This document shows, in pieces, positions 18,601 through 27,637 of a stretch of 64,000 bases of DNA; within the stretch, counting starts at the first letter, position 1; each line of letters starts with the position of its first letter. Origin of the DNA: Aquitalea pelogenes (GTDB lineage Bacteria; Pseudomonadota; Gammaproteobacteria; Burkholderiales; Chromobacteriaceae); contig NZ_LNQV01000013.1 of NCBI RefSeq assembly GCF_001515305.1, forward strand, positions 36,155 through 100,154, in the 5' to 3' direction. The position numbers and the translations under genes are program-made. The notes under the pieces were generated by a model. The model had not been told where the DNA came from. It ran no database searches and saw only the letters and a program-made list of their open reading frames with translations.

Positions 18601-19081
18601 AAGTGTGGAAGCCGCCTTGCGTCCGCTGTTTGACAGCAACCCGGTACTGCAAAAAATCCGCGATGGCCTGCCGGTATCCGATGCCGAGCTGGACCAGCTC
18701 AACAGCCTGATTCACACCAATAACCCCTCGGTGGACTTGAACGTATTGCGCGAGTTTTACGCCGATACCGCCGCACCACTGGCCGCCATTTTGCGAACCA
18801 TTGTTGGCATGGATGCCCGTGCGGTGGAAGCCCGCTTTGCCCAGTTTGCCCAGAAATACCGGCTGGACAGCCAGCAACTGCGTTTCCTCGGCATGCTTAA
18901 AGACCAGATCTGCAAATCCGGCAGCATCCGGCTGGATGCCCTGTTCGAAGCCCCGTTCACCAGCATTCATGGCGAGGGCATTGGCGGTGTATTCCCACGC
19001 GACGAGCAACTGGACGAACTCACCGGTATCATTCGCAGCTTTGGCGAGCCAGTCCCCCCGCGAACAGCTTTACCACGTTGA
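15629..19081 (+). CDS. hsdR: Type I restriction enzyme R subunit (EcoEI-like)
   Basis: A 1150-residue motor and nuclease subunit. In order: an N-terminal DUF4145-type helical domain (to about residue 125, ending LLRKLGNSAAHGEDI), a charged coiled coil (about 150-200), the PD-(D/E)XK nuclease (YADYVLWDD, then AVIEAKR about residues 271-290), the SF2 helicase (Walker A QATGTGKTRVA about 400; IIADESH about 493; SIIFARNI and MIGRGTRL later), and a C-terminal EcoEI-type domain. It translocates DNA and cuts away from unmethylated sites when bound to M and S subunits. It starts the operon behind a sigma-54 promoter, unlike most hsdR genes, whose expression is usually constitutive or phase variable. 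No disruption is seen. Confidence 0.95.
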   Translation: MPDMWMQELPSINFEPLRTSYPELANLAAHAEHYLHNDPESALVKLRSFAERIVDNIYTRMRLPQAPQSKFVDLLNNASFAMLADKLVLDKFHLLRKLGNSAAHGEDIRPMDANRALHEAWQVARWLHVAIVGGKAEDFAPFREPPVEGVDSKAAIKREKKRLAEENAAKEEKIKAMLAELEALRAAEKTMRDAINAANQPVADSTLAEVGAATERTVAQLRFSEDHTRQYLIDRDLALAGWKVPQAGQSSAAVGQEVEVKHQATQSGIGYADYVLWDDNSKPLAVIEAKRTTKDARAGQAQAKDYADGLEKMYGQRPMIFFTNGYDIWVWDDAMGYPPRKVYGFYSKDTLQYRIAFQRQNRQDLLQVQPDGNIAGRLYQIETLTRVKERFASKHRKVLIVQATGTGKTRVAIALSKLMIEAKWAKRILFLCDRKELRKQAKKVFNDYLKEPIYVFGQQNEVGKQDARIYIGIYQGLINQYEDFDVGFFDLIIADESHRSIYNQYGDIFSYFDALQVGLTATPVEMVSRSTCQLFGCDYKTPTANYTLEDAVSDGNLVPFKVVTHTTKFMREGIKGHDLSDEQIAELEDQGLDPNALEFDGKDIDDAVYNKDTNRVILRNLMDNGIRDADGQLPGKSIIFARNIRHARLLAELFDELYPQFAGKFCAVIHSDEPRAEQLIDDFKGGDNCKNDALRIAISVDMLDTGIDVPEVVNLVFAKPVKSKVKFWQMIGRGTRLCANLFGKGQDKKEFLIFDHWNNFAYHEMEPEEAEPRAPKSLAQRRYEARLELAQAALRQHEPAAFTSVRDLLLEDARALDDLTIAVRDNWQAVQQARDETCVDAFAPATAQMLADTIAPLLNALDVRGQGDALRWDILLTTAQQAAMTKPNQANPCRADIVAWLECLPANLNAVRAKAEQLKAIKSDAYWDKPDFHQLEVSRLALRDLMHLAERPTLPPGPGPVFVDIAEEVAEYQVEVRKTNIRSVDATIYRQSVEAALRPLFDSNPVLQKIRDGLPVSDAELDQLNSLIHTNNPSVDLNVLREFYADTAAPLAAILRTIVGMDARAVEARFAQFAQKYRLDSQQLRFLGMLKDQICKSGSIRLDALFEAPFTSIHGEGIGGVFPRDEQLDELTGIIRSFGEPVPPRTALPR

Positions 19082-19095
19082 ATGAAAATCCCTGC

Positions 19096-19392
19096 ATGAA
19101 ACAAAATAGTACAGGCCATCTATTCAGCCTGCTTCACGCCTCGGGCGACGTGCTTTACCCCGTAAGAATGAAAAACCTGGCAACAGGCGTGGTTGCTTAT
19201 CGCGTCTCCCTGCATGGAAATACCCTGGCAGATTGCATCGAATTGCAAGATGAGCAGGAAGTACTGCATTACGTGCGCGATCTGGCTTATGGCGTGCGTG
19301 CCAAGAGCAAAACGACAACGCGCAACGGCATTTACAAGCTGGCACAGCGCAGCATTACCGCCCTGCAACTGCAGGACAAGGAAACAACATGA
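19096..19392 (+). CDS. Small protein between hsdR and hsdM
   Basis: A 98-residue protein (start [10 protein letters not shown]; an earlier TTG at 19078 overlapping the hsdR stop is possible). No domain is recognised. It is basic near the C-terminus ([18 protein letters not shown]). It overlaps the hsdM start by four bases (ATGA), so it is co-translated within the restriction operon. It might be an accessory or control factor of the type I enzyme; this is inferred from position only. Confidence 0.7.
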   Translation: MKQNSTGHLFSLLHASGDVLYPVRMKNLATGVVAYRVSLHGNTLADCIELQDEQEVLHYVRDLAYGVRAKSKTTTRNGIYKLAQRSITALQLQDKETT

Positions 19393-20939
19393 TTACCGGC
19401 GAACTGAAAAACAAGATCGACAGCCTTTGGTTAGATTTTCATACCGGCGGCATTACCAATCCGCTTACCGTGATCGAACAGATCACCTTTCTGATGTACG
19501 CCCGCCTGCTGGAAATGGCAGAGCGCAAGGACGAGCGCCGCCAGCAACTGACAGGAAAGTCCTTTAACCGTCGCTTCAACGACGAGGAACAGGACTGCCG
19601 CTGGGAAACCTGGCGCCACTACGGTGCCGAGGAAATGCTGCCGCATGTGCGTGACAAGGTGTTCAAACATTTCCGCGCCATGGCCGAGCGCTCCGGTAAT
19701 GAGGCCAGCCTGTTTGCTGACTTCATGAAAGACGCCCAGCTGATGATCCAGAAGGCCACCCTGCTGGCCAAAGCGGTGGAAGCCGTACACAACCTGCCGC
19801 TGGAGCAGGGCGATACCAAGGGTGACCTGTACGAATACCTGCTGGGCAAGCTCACCACTGCGGGTATTAACGGCCAGTTCCGCACGCCGCGCCATATCAT
19901 CCGCCTGATGGTGGAACTGATGCAGCCACAACCGACGGACCGCATCTGCGACCCGGCCTGCGGCACCGGTGGTTTTCTGGTGGAAAGTTACGACTACTTG
20001 TTGCGCAGCCATAGCAGCGAGGCTGGCAAACATGTGGAGACCTTCGTCAACGACAAGGGCGAAACCGAAACCGCCACCCTGTACGCCGGTGACCTGCTGG
20101 GCGAACACCGCCAGCATATTGATAACGACATGTTCCACGGTTTCGACTTCGACGCCACCATGCTGCGTATTGCCAGCATGAATCTGATCATGCATGGCGT
20201 GGCTGCACCGGATATCCACTACCAGGACACCCTCAGCCAGGGCTTTGCCGAAAAACGCCCGCAAGCCGCCAGCAGCAGCTTTGACCTGATCCTGGCCAAC
20301 CCGCCATTCAAGGGCAGCCTGGACGAACAGGACGTGTCACCGGACATTCTGCGGGTGGTGAAAACCAAGAAAACCGAGCTGCTGTTTATCGGCCTGATCC
20401 TGCGCATGCTGAAAACCGGTGGCCGCTCCGCCACCATCGTGCCGGATGGCGTGCTGTTCGGCTCCTCCAAAGCCCATGTCCAGCTGCGCAAGCATCTGAT
20501 AGAAGACAACCAGCTGGAAGCCGTCATCTCGCTGCCCAGTGGCGTGTTCAAACCCTATGCTGGCGTCTCCACCGCCATCATCATCTTCAGCAAGGGCGGC
20601 AGCACCGACGACGTGTTCTTCTATGACATGAAGGCGGATGGCTTCTCGCTGGACGACAAACGCCAGCCGATCAAGGACAACGATATCCCCGACATCAAGC
20701 GGCAATACCAGCGCTGGTGTGACCGTGACGCTGATTTTGCCGATCGCACCCAACAAGCGTTCAGCGTACCGAAGGCGGACCTGGTGGCGCAGAACTACGA
20801 CCTGTCGATCAACCGCTACAAACAGCAGGTGTACGAAGCAGAACAGCACGAAGACCCGCGCGTGATCCTGAAACGGCTGATGGCGCTGGAGGCGGATATC
20901 CAGCGTGAGTTGCAGGAGCTGGAGGGGATGTTGGGATGA
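19389..20939 (+). CDS. hsdM: Type I restriction enzyme M subunit, N6-adenine methyltransferase
   Basis: A 516-residue methylase. The N-terminal helical HsdM_N region precedes the catalytic domain: the SAM-binding motif [12 protein letters not shown] (about residue 187) and the catalytic NPPF (about residue 303), typical for N6-adenine methylases, preceded by [14 protein letters not shown]. With two copies and one S subunit it methylates adenines in the bipartite site and protects host DNA. It overlaps the small protein gene upstream and hsdS downstream by four bases each. Complete and intact. Confidence 0.95.
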   Translation: MITGELKNKIDSLWLDFHTGGITNPLTVIEQITFLMYARLLEMAERKDERRQQLTGKSFNRRFNDEEQDCRWETWRHYGAEEMLPHVRDKVFKHFRAMAERSGNEASLFADFMKDAQLMIQKATLLAKAVEAVHNLPLEQGDTKGDLYEYLLGKLTTAGINGQFRTPRHIIRLMVELMQPQPTDRICDPACGTGGFLVESYDYLLRSHSSEAGKHVETFVNDKGETETATLYAGDLLGEHRQHIDNDMFHGFDFDATMLRIASMNLIMHGVAAPDIHYQDTLSQGFAEKRPQAASSSFDLILANPPFKGSLDEQDVSPDILRVVKTKKTELLFIGLILRMLKTGGRSATIVPDGVLFGSSKAHVQLRKHLIEDNQLEAVISLPSGVFKPYAGVSTAIIIFSKGGSTDDVFFYDMKADGFSLDDKRQPIKDNDIPDIKRQYQRWCDRDADFADRTQQAFSVPKADLVAQNYDLSINRYKQQVYEAEQHEDPRVILKRLMALEADIQRELQELEGMLG

Positions 20940-22096
20940 ATTATCCACGATATAAACTAGGTGATGTTGCCCAAATTGTAACTGGTAGTACTCCAAGCAA
21001 AGCAAGGGAAGTATTTTGGGGGGGGAGTATTCCATTTGTCACCCCAGCAGAATTAGATGGAGATGAGCCGGTTTCAAAAGCTGCCGTGTATGTAACTGAT
21101 CTAGGTGCCGTTGAAGCTAGAGTTGTGCCAGTAAATTCAATTATGGTTTGCTGTATTGGATCTCTTGGTAAAGTTGGTATTGCTGGGTGTGATTTGATAA
21201 CGAATCAGCAAATCAATACCCTTATATTTGACGAGAATAAAGTTTACTTTAAGTATGGTTACCATTTTTGTAAAACTTTAAAGCCTTATCTGGATCACAT
21301 AGCTCCAAGCACAACTGTGGCGATTGTAAATAAAAGTCGTTTTTCGGAGATTGAAATCCCACTCCCTCCCTTGGAGGAACAAAAACGCATTGCCGCCATC
21401 CTCGACAAGGCCGACAGCCTGCGCCGTAAACGCGCCCAGGCCATCGCTCTTGCCGACGACTTCCTGCGTGCCACCTTTCTGGAGATGTTTGGTGATCCGG
21501 TGACTAATCCGAAGGGGTGGCAGCAAAGTACTCTCAATGAGCTTTGTGAAAAAATACAAATAGGCCCATTTGGTACCCAGTTGCATCAAGAAGATTATAT
21601 TTCTGGCGGTATTCCACTGGTTAATCCAACCCACATCGTTAAGGGAAGTATTTGTCCAGACAGTAATCTAACTGTTAGGCCAGAAAAATATGCTGAATTG
21701 ACAGAGTATCATTTGAAATTGGGTGATATTGTAGTTGGGCGTAGGGGTGAGATGGGGCGATGTGCATTGGTAACGGAAATGGAAGATGGGTATTTGTGTG
21801 GTACTGGTAGTCTATTTTTGAGAGTCGGAAGAGGAGGTGTCCTTCCTGAATTCCTCGAGAGAGTAATTTCTAGCAAGTCAGCGAAAAGATTTTTTGAGCA
21901 GGCATCACTTGGTGCAACAATGCCAAATTTAAATAAGACTATTGTCGGAAATTTCAGCTTTGGAGTTCCTCCTCTGGATCTGCAAGAAAAATTCCTACAA
22001 ATAATCTGCAAAATAAAATCACAAATTGATACGCAAATGGTCAGTTGGGATGAATTGAAAATTTTATCTGCGTCGTTGACGGAAAATTTCGACTGA
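20936..22096 (+). CDS. hsdS: Type I restriction enzyme S (specificity) subunit
   Basis: A 386-residue subunit with two target recognition domains (about residues 1-140 and 195-385), each followed by a conserved helix. The central conserved piece [20 protein letters not shown] and [17 protein letters not shown] joins them. The two recognition halves are clearly AT-rich compared with the conserved centre and the neighbouring genes, which is common for exchanged specificity domains. It defines the DNA site of the enzyme. The recognised sequence cannot be read from the protein. Confidence 0.95.
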   Translation: MNYPRYKLGDVAQIVTGSTPSKAREVFWGGSIPFVTPAELDGDEPVSKAAVYVTDLGAVEARVVPVNSIMVCCIGSLGKVGIAGCDLITNQQINTLIFDENKVYFKYGYHFCKTLKPYLDHIAPSTTVAIVNKSRFSEIEIPLPPLEEQKRIAAILDKADSLRRKRAQAIALADDFLRATFLEMFGDPVTNPKGWQQSTLNELCEKIQIGPFGTQLHQEDYISGGIPLVNPTHIVKGSICPDSNLTVRPEKYAELTEYHLKLGDIVVGRRGEMGRCALVTEMEDGYLCGTGSLFLRVGRGGVLPEFLERVISSKSAKRFFEQASLGATMPNLNKTIVGNFSFGVPPLDLQEKFLQIICKIKSQIDTQMVSWDELKILSASLTENFD

Positions 22097-22119
22097 ATAT
22101 CAAGTTGTATAAGGGAAGA

Positions 22120-22590
22120 ATGGATATTCTCTATTACTGGAAGAAAGCCGACCAGGACATCCTGACCGGCAAAATCGGCTGGCTATGCTCGGAGCAGGGC
22201 GTGCTGGCTGAGCTGGCGGCTACGCCCGCTGATTACCTGTGGCTAGTCAAAACCCCTCAGGGGTATAAGGGGCAGCTTGAACTGTTGGGCCGGGTGTGTC
22301 TGGTAGACCAGCCAGTGCTGTCGGTGCCGAAACTGGATGCATGCTCGGTGGTGTATTACGACCCGTACCACCGTTACAGCGTCTGGTTTGATGGTGCAGA
22401 CCCTGCACGTAACCGCTTGCCGCTGACTGCCTGGATGCGCCGTCACTTTCCGTCTGCGATAAGCGGCAACTTCCAGGGCGCTAATGGTGTACAGCCATTA
22501 CGCGGCGATGTGTTGCTGCAGTTGCAAAAGCTGGCGGCCAGCCTGCCTGCACGACCGTTTAATGAAATGGCTGTCGCCACGTCCTGCTAG
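22120..22590 (+). CDS. Unknown protein downstream of hsdS
   Basis: A 156-residue protein starting at an ATG preceded by AAGGGA. It has no domain that I recognise. It is rich in aromatic residues at the N-terminus (MDILYYWKKAD) and in the middle (VVYYDPYHRYSVWFDG). It follows hsdS by 23 bases, so it is likely the last gene of the restriction operon. Related genes of this type at the end of type I operons would support a link; none can be checked here. Confidence 0.7.
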   Translation: MDILYYWKKADQDILTGKIGWLCSEQGVLAELAATPADYLWLVKTPQGYKGQLELLGRVCLVDQPVLSVPKLDACSVVYYDPYHRYSVWFDGADPARNRLPLTAWMRRHFPSAISGNFQGANGVQPLRGDVLLQLQKLAASLPARPFNEMAVATSC

Positions 22591-22834
22591 CCATTTGTTC
22601 ATGCCGCTGTGAATAGCGGCCATGCATTGACTATTGCCATGCACAATACTTTTTCAAACCTACATTAATATTGATTTGGGATAATATGCGGCATCTGGCT
22701 GCTTGGCATGATGGCCATGGCCGCGTGCAGCATTGCCAGCTGCTTGAGTGGGCAATCTGATTCGCAGTGACACAGCAGTCGAGGTGGTTTGGCGCAATGG
22801 CCGGACCACACTTTCAATGAAAACCGGGGATGAA

Positions 22835-23548
22835 ATGAAGCACTACATTCACTTTGGCAAGTCTGCCATTACCCAGATCCTGCTCAATGGTTTCGAGGCG
22901 TTCGTCATCAATCACGCCAACCGCAAGCGCAACGGCCTGGAGATGCATGCTTCGCTGTACGGCTACCACGAAGATACCAGTCGTACCCGTCACCACCATG
23001 TCGAGTTTGTTTCGGTGGATACCTCGGCGGAAATGACCGGTGGCTATGTGGTGGCTGATCCTGATGCGCAAGCCCTGAAATCGCATCTTGCCCTGGCCAT
23101 GGATTATCAAGCGCTGGGGGCCATGCATACTCATCCTTACCTGTTGGCTGAAGAGAATGCGAGTCTGGACTTTGTACGACATACGGGTTGTGACTTCTCC
23201 CGCGGAGATCGGGATTGCTTTACTGCCAAGCTGCAGGAGCTGCATGCTGCCGGCCAGCAAGGTGCGGAGATTCTGGAAGTCTTGCTGACCATCAAGCAGA
23301 TGGAACGTCTGAATACCAGCAAGGATGGCTATCTGGATGACCAGGAAAATGTGTTCGAGTTTGCCGTGGGCAATTGCAAGTGCTTCCTGCGGGCGCAGGT
23401 GTTCAGCCTGGATGAAGAAGGTGCCCTGCAAGCCGAGTCCAGTGTGCTGAAGTGCGACTACCTGCAAGGTTTTCATCATGTGGCCACTGACTTTGGCCGG
23501 GTACGGGTTGTACCAGGCAGGCAGCGCATCCTGGAGCATAAGGTCTGA
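22835..23548 (+). CDS. JAMM/MPN-type metalloprotease-like protein
   Basis: A 237-residue protein (start MKHYIHFG with GGGGA four bases upstream; an in-frame ATG at 22817 is possible). It shows the layout of JAB/MPN zinc peptidases: a Glu in NGLEMHASLYG, then GAMHTHPYL (the HxHP pair), and further on FSRGDRDCF (the S-x-x-D element, here after an insert of about 20 residues). Such enzymes cleave isopeptide or peptide bonds, often on ubiquitin-like proteins. The cytoplasm is likely, as no signal is seen. It lies between the type I operon and a GmrSD gene; a part in defence is inferred from location. Confidence 0.7.
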   Translation: MKHYIHFGKSAITQILLNGFEAFVINHANRKRNGLEMHASLYGYHEDTSRTRHHHVEFVSVDTSAEMTGGYVVADPDAQALKSHLALAMDYQALGAMHTHPYLLAEENASLDFVRHTGCDFSRGDRDCFTAKLQELHAAGQQGAEILEVLLTIKQMERLNTSKDGYLDDQENVFEFAVGNCKCFLRAQVFSLDEEGALQAESSVLKCDYLQGFHHVATDFGRVRVVPGRQRILEHKV

Positions 23549-23720
23549 ATCTGTCGGTTTTGCATGGTTGGCTGGCTCCATTCAGGGTGCCAGCTGATCG
23601 TCTTCAGTTTCGGCAGTTTGGCCAATAGTCGCAAACAAGGCCGCTAGCGCCATTCCGGGTTCATCCCTCTGAGCATCTTGAGTGCAAGGTGCTTTTCTTC
23701 TATCAACAACGTGTTTTCCT

Positions 23721-24560
23721 ATGAAATTTCCGTTTCCATTCCCATCTCTCGCTTTTCGTGCATGCTGTGTGAGTATTTCGTTATTTTCATCGATTGCAAT
23801 GGCAAGCGAGCAGCCTCATCCACCGCTGGGCATAGTGAAGAGTGCCAGTGATGCGTACCAGAACATGTCGAGTTGTCGTGGTAGTGCAGTGAAAACCCTG
23901 TTTGAACGAATGACGGTGCTGGTGGCCGGTCGCTACCGTTGCCAACCCGCTTACGGAGAGGCAAAGGATTATCTGGTGGCCTATTACGGCAAACAGCGAT
24001 TCTTTATCGAAAACAGTGACGTTTTCATGGTAGATGAAAAGCGTGCGGCTCTCCCTCTGCTGGACGAGCAGAAGCTGGCAAGCCAGGACTTTAGTGAACT
24101 GGAGCAATTGGCAGTGGTATACCGTCACCATATTGTCGGTGAGGCACTGAGTGCCTATGCTGCGCCAGCCAAATACGGCATCAGTGTGTTGGCATTTTCT
24201 GCATTTGATGAAGGTGAATATGCACACAGCACTGGCTTCCGGCTGCGTGTTTACAACCCTACCAAGAAGACTATCAAGTACATCCGTGTGGAATTGACGG
24301 GCATGAATGCAGTGGATGATGTCGTGCGTGACCGTTTCGCCGGGCCTGTGAAAAAAGTGCGAGGCATCGGCCCCATCGAACCACAAGGCATCAGCGAGTA
24401 CACCTTTGATCACTTGTGGTTTACCGATACGGTGGAGTGGCCAAAGCTGGTTTCACTCAGGGTTGATTATATGGATGGTAGTAGCAAGACCATCAAAAAT
24501 CTGGGTTTGGTGAAGGTGGCACAGAAGTTTCAGGATGTTGTGGATTGGGAGAACAACTGA
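23721..24560 (+). CDS. Predicted secreted protein of unknown function
   Basis: A 279-residue protein with an N-terminal signal sequence (MKFPFPFPSLAFRACC, then a hydrophobic run to IAMAS). The mature part has GSAVKTLFERMTVLVAGRY and a late beta-rich region (TGFRLRVYNPTKKTIKYIRVEL) that looks like an immunoglobulin-like fold. It would be periplasmic. No family is recognised. Its place inside a defence island is unusual for an exported protein. Confidence 0.65.
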   Translation: MKFPFPFPSLAFRACCVSISLFSSIAMASEQPHPPLGIVKSASDAYQNMSSCRGSAVKTLFERMTVLVAGRYRCQPAYGEAKDYLVAYYGKQRFFIENSDVFMVDEKRAALPLLDEQKLASQDFSELEQLAVVYRHHIVGEALSAYAAPAKYGISVLAFSAFDEGEYAHSTGFRLRVYNPTKKTIKYIRVELTGMNAVDDVVRDRFAGPVKKVRGIGPIEPQGISEYTFDHLWFTDTVEWPKLVSLRVDYMDGSSKTIKNLGLVKVAQKFQDVVDWENN

Positions 24561-24633
24561 TTTACCTGAATACCTCGTGCTGAAGCGATTAGATAACTTT
24601 CCGGATAACAAGAAAATTGGAGTGTGCTGAACC

Positions 24634-26640
24634 ATGAATCCTGACAAAACCTCAGCTATCGCGCTGTTTAGTGCGCCGCGCCAGTATGTCATTCCCGTGT
24701 TCCAGCGTGGCTATGTCTGGACACTGGAAAAACAGATTGCACCGCTATGGGCAGACCTTGAAGAGCGTGCCACGCACTGGCTGGAGCGACAGGCAATACT
24801 GGAGTCCAACCCCTCTACGCAACTGGCACCGTTGCGAAAACATTTTCTGGGGTCGGTGGTGCTGGCGCCCATCAGCAATGCATTTGGCCGTGTTACTGCC
24901 TATGAAGTGATTGACGGGCAACAGCGCACTACCACGCTGCATTTACTCATCCTGGCATTCCGGCATGCGGCAGGGCATCTGCCTGTGCCAGATATTGCTG
25001 AAATGCTTGAACCACTTACTCAGAACGGTGGCACCTTCAAGGTGACAAGCGATGTGCACAAGGTTTGGCCTACCAAGGCCGGGCGAGAAGAGATCCACTT
25101 TCTAGACCGGGCTGGCAGTGCAACCGAAATTTGTTCTGAGTTTCCGGCAATAAAAGGCCGGCAGCGTGTTGAGCGACCTCTGATGGTGCAAGGATATTTG
25201 TACCTTTACCATGCCATTCGCGCTTTTTTTGCCGGTCTCTCGATGGATGATCCGCGCAATGCCGAGACTGATCAGACCATCTCGGATGCGCTGATTCATT
25301 CAGTGCGGCGGGAAAATGAGCCGGCTTTGCCTGTCGGGGAGCTTGCTGAATTTTCCACACGACGCGCAGAGGCCTTGTATATGGCACTTCAGGATGCAGT
25401 GCAGATCATGACGCTGACCCTGGAAAACGAAGATGACCCACAGGTGATATTTGAAACACTGAATGCGCGTGGTGAGCCGCTATTGGCATCGGACCTGATT
25501 CGCAATTTCGTTTTTCTGGATGCCGCGCGACGTAATCAGGAAGTGGCACCACTGTATGAGCAATACTGGCAAGGGTTTGATGAAGAACGAGACCACAATG
25601 ACAAGGTGACGGCTAATCGCTACTGGCGCGAGAAGGAACGCTCCGGGCGCATTACCTACCCGCGTATCGACCTGTTCTTCTATCACTACACCATCTTGCG
25701 CCGTAAGCAGGAAACCAAGGTTTCACATGTTTTCCAGGGATTCAAGGAGTGGTGGCAAAGTGGAAATAAGAATGTTGCAGCAGAGCTGGCAAGCATTGTT
25801 ACCTGCAGTGGCTATTTCAAAGAGTTGATCTCTCCTGAGGGCACGGGTTTCCTGGCGGAGTTTGCCCGGCTGGTAAAGGTGCTGGATGTAAGCACTTTGA
25901 CACCGGTCTATCTGTTCTTGCGCGAACATTACCAGGCTGATGATCCTGCCTTGCGGCAGGTGCTGGCGGACCTGGCTTCTTATCTGGTGCGACGCGCTGT
26001 TTGTGGGTTTACCACCAAGAGTTACAACCGCACATTCCTGCGTTTGTTGGAAGTGCTGACCGCTCCTGGCGCGGGTGATCCGGCCATCGAAGCACGTACT
26101 TATCTGCTTGGACTGGGAGGGAATAGCCAGTGTTGGCCAGATGACCAGGACTTTGCAGAATACTGGCATTCCCGGCCGGTATATAACGAGCTGCGACCAG
26201 CAAAAACCGCAGCGGTATTGCGGGCATTAGAAGTGCAGGGTCGTGGCCGTAAGCAGGAGACAGAAGTGGTTGCAACGGTTGATAAGTTGTCCGTCGAGCA
26301 TGTTCTGCCTCAAGGCTGGGGAAATACTTCTTACTACCCGCTAAGTAACAATCATGAAGATGCGGTGCCCAGGCGTAACCAGTTACTTCAAACCTTTGGC
26401 AATCTCACCTTGCTGACGCAGAGTTTGAACAGTGCTGTCAGTAACGGTCCATTCCTTGAGCAGCTGGACGGCGAAAAAATCATCCCGGGCAAACGCAACC
26501 AGATTTGTGGTCAAAGTGTGCTGACCATGAATGCCTATTTCCAGAATCTAGTTGCCTGGTCAGACAATGACATCCGAGCCCGTTCGGAAATCCTGTTTCA
26601 GCAAGCCTTGCTGTTATGGCCCAAGCCGCCGGTGACTTAG
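24634..26640 (+). CDS. GmrSD-like DUF262/DUF1524 modification-dependent endonuclease
   Basis: A 668-residue single-chain protein. The DUF262 (GmrS-like, ParB/Srx-type NTPase) part has FSAPRQYVIPVFQRGYVW and VIDGQQRTTTLHLL (about residue 94), the DGQQR mark of the family. The C-terminal DUF1524 (GmrD-like) part has the HNH nuclease pattern: SVEHVLPQGW (about 553), then RNQLLQTFGNLTLLTQSLNS. The family cuts phage DNA with modified cytosines, for example glucosylated hydroxymethylcytosine, and several members act as stand-alone type IV systems. A terminator follows, so it forms its own unit. The cut target is inferred from family. Confidence 0.88.
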   Translation: MNPDKTSAIALFSAPRQYVIPVFQRGYVWTLEKQIAPLWADLEERATHWLERQAILESNPSTQLAPLRKHFLGSVVLAPISNAFGRVTAYEVIDGQQRTTTLHLLILAFRHAAGHLPVPDIAEMLEPLTQNGGTFKVTSDVHKVWPTKAGREEIHFLDRAGSATEICSEFPAIKGRQRVERPLMVQGYLYLYHAIRAFFAGLSMDDPRNAETDQTISDALIHSVRRENEPALPVGELAEFSTRRAEALYMALQDAVQIMTLTLENEDDPQVIFETLNARGEPLLASDLIRNFVFLDAARRNQEVAPLYEQYWQGFDEERDHNDKVTANRYWREKERSGRITYPRIDLFFYHYTILRRKQETKVSHVFQGFKEWWQSGNKNVAAELASIVTCSGYFKELISPEGTGFLAEFARLVKVLDVSTLTPVYLFLREHYQADDPALRQVLADLASYLVRRAVCGFTTKSYNRTFLRLLEVLTAPGAGDPAIEARTYLLGLGGNSQCWPDDQDFAEYWHSRPVYNELRPAKTAAVLRALEVQGRGRKQETEVVATVDKLSVEHVLPQGWGNTSYYPLSNNHEDAVPRRNQLLQTFGNLTLLTQSLNSAVSNGPFLEQLDGEKIIPGKRNQICGQSVLTMNAYFQNLVAWSDNDIRARSEILFQQALLLWPKPPVT

Positions 26641-26668
26641 CCTTTTGCGGCTTATCTCGCCCCAGGAT

Positions 26669-26702
26669 ACTGCCTGTTGCTTTTGCAATAGGCAGTTTTT
26701 TT
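26669..26702 (+). terminator. Intrinsic terminator of the GmrSD-like gene
   Basis: ACTGCCT..TTGC, a T-rich loop, GCAA..AGGCAGT, then seven T. It lies about 30 bases after the stop codon. Confidence 0.85.
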
Positions 26703-26854
26703 GGCCAAAAGCCGGTCACGGGTTGTAAAAAAATTTATCAAAGGCAGCATTTTTTATTTTTTAATGCGCGCGTCCTGCGTGTGTTAATTAATAGCTTATT
26801 GGTAAGTGTTTGATATTGATGAAAAAATACTTTGCCGGACAGGTGTGGCGGTCT

Positions 26855-26870
26855 TGGCACGCTTCTGGCT
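26855..26870 (+). promoter_or_regulatory. Sigma-54 type promoter of DUF4258 copy 1
   Basis: TGGCACG, CTTC, TGGCT with correct GG/GC spacing and one mismatch to TGGCACG-N4-TTGCW. The DUF4258 start is 34 bases downstream. The same element occurs before copy 2 (39877-39892) and, in nearly the same form, before hsdR. Confidence 0.7.
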
Positions 26871-26903
26871 GTATTGCAAGTATGCCCAAACAGGAGCCGC
26901 GTC

Positions 26904-27224
26904 ATGATAACCGCATCACCGCAAGCCCTTGCCAATCATCCTCTGGTACCGCACGCGTGGCAGCGTATGCAGCAGCGTGGCATTCGCCCTGCACTGGTTG
27001 AGCAGGTGCTACGTTATGGACGCGCTGTTTATGCGCGGGGCCTTTTGTTTCGGGTTATCGGTCGGCGTGAGGTGGATTTCTTTGCCACTCGCGGCATTAA
27101 TTTGCGCGCGGCGGAAGGTGTGCACGTGCTGGTGCAGCCAGACGGCTCTGTCCTTACCACCTATCGCAACCATGACTTGCGCGCCATACGTCCACGCAAA
27201 CGTAAGCATTCGATGCATCAATGA
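26904..27224 (+). CDS. DUF4258 domain protein, copy 1
   Basis: A 106-residue protein starting at an ATG preceded by GGAG. It has the DUF4258 layout: HAWQRMQQRGIRPALVEQVL, a central FRVIGRREVDFF, and a C-terminal VLTTYRNHDLR, ending in a basic tail (RPRKRKH). The family shares a small fold with RelE/BECR-type toxins and may act on RNA; no partner antitoxin is seen here. It has a sigma-54-type promoter. A near-identical copy lies at 39925, with a conserved upstream region, so the two form direct repeats around the TerY-P operon. Confidence 0.8.
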   Translation: MITASPQALANHPLVPHAWQRMQQRGIRPALVEQVLRYGRAVYARGLLFRVIGRREVDFFATRGINLRAAEGVHVLVQPDGSVLTTYRNHDLRAIRPRKRKHSMHQ

Positions 27225-27637
27225 TTCCGGGCGCTTTCAGTATCCAAGCTGAGCATATCGGTTGTCAGCGGCCTGTCTCTGCTTTGACGCGTCAGTCAGA
27301 CCTATTGTTTGGAGATGCAAGGTGGGGAATGTTGCCGTTAGACCACCTGCAATGGATGCGGCCACGACAGCCGGTTGTTTGTACTCAACGCGAATAGGTC
27401 CGGATATTTAATCGAGGTGTTTGACTATGCTCATGACAAATATCTGGTATTTTAATTATGTTAAATACATGGATTGGTTGTTTCCACTTTTGATTGAGTG
27501 TTGTAAAAATCTTCCACGTAAGTTGCAGTCTGCATTTTGAGTGGGTCTGCATATTGCTTTAGTGTCTGATTTTATTCTGGTTTTCTTTTGTAGTGTAACT
27601 GGATTCGAATTTACGCATACCCGCCAAGGAAAGATAG
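27225..27637. other. Gene-free stretch and promoter region of the TerY-P operon
   Basis: No gene is supported. The last 220 bases are AT-rich and should contain the promoter of the vWA gene. A weak -24/-12-like element (GGGTCTG-CATA-TTGCT, 27543-27558) has the right spacing but a poor -24 part, so it is only a possibility. Confidence 0.4.

Noticed and set aside
27543..27558. Sigma-54-like element before the vWA gene
   Set aside because: GG/GC spacing and TTGCT fit, but the -24 part differs strongly from TGGCACG and the distance to the start is about 80 bases. Not listed as a promoter, only mentioned.
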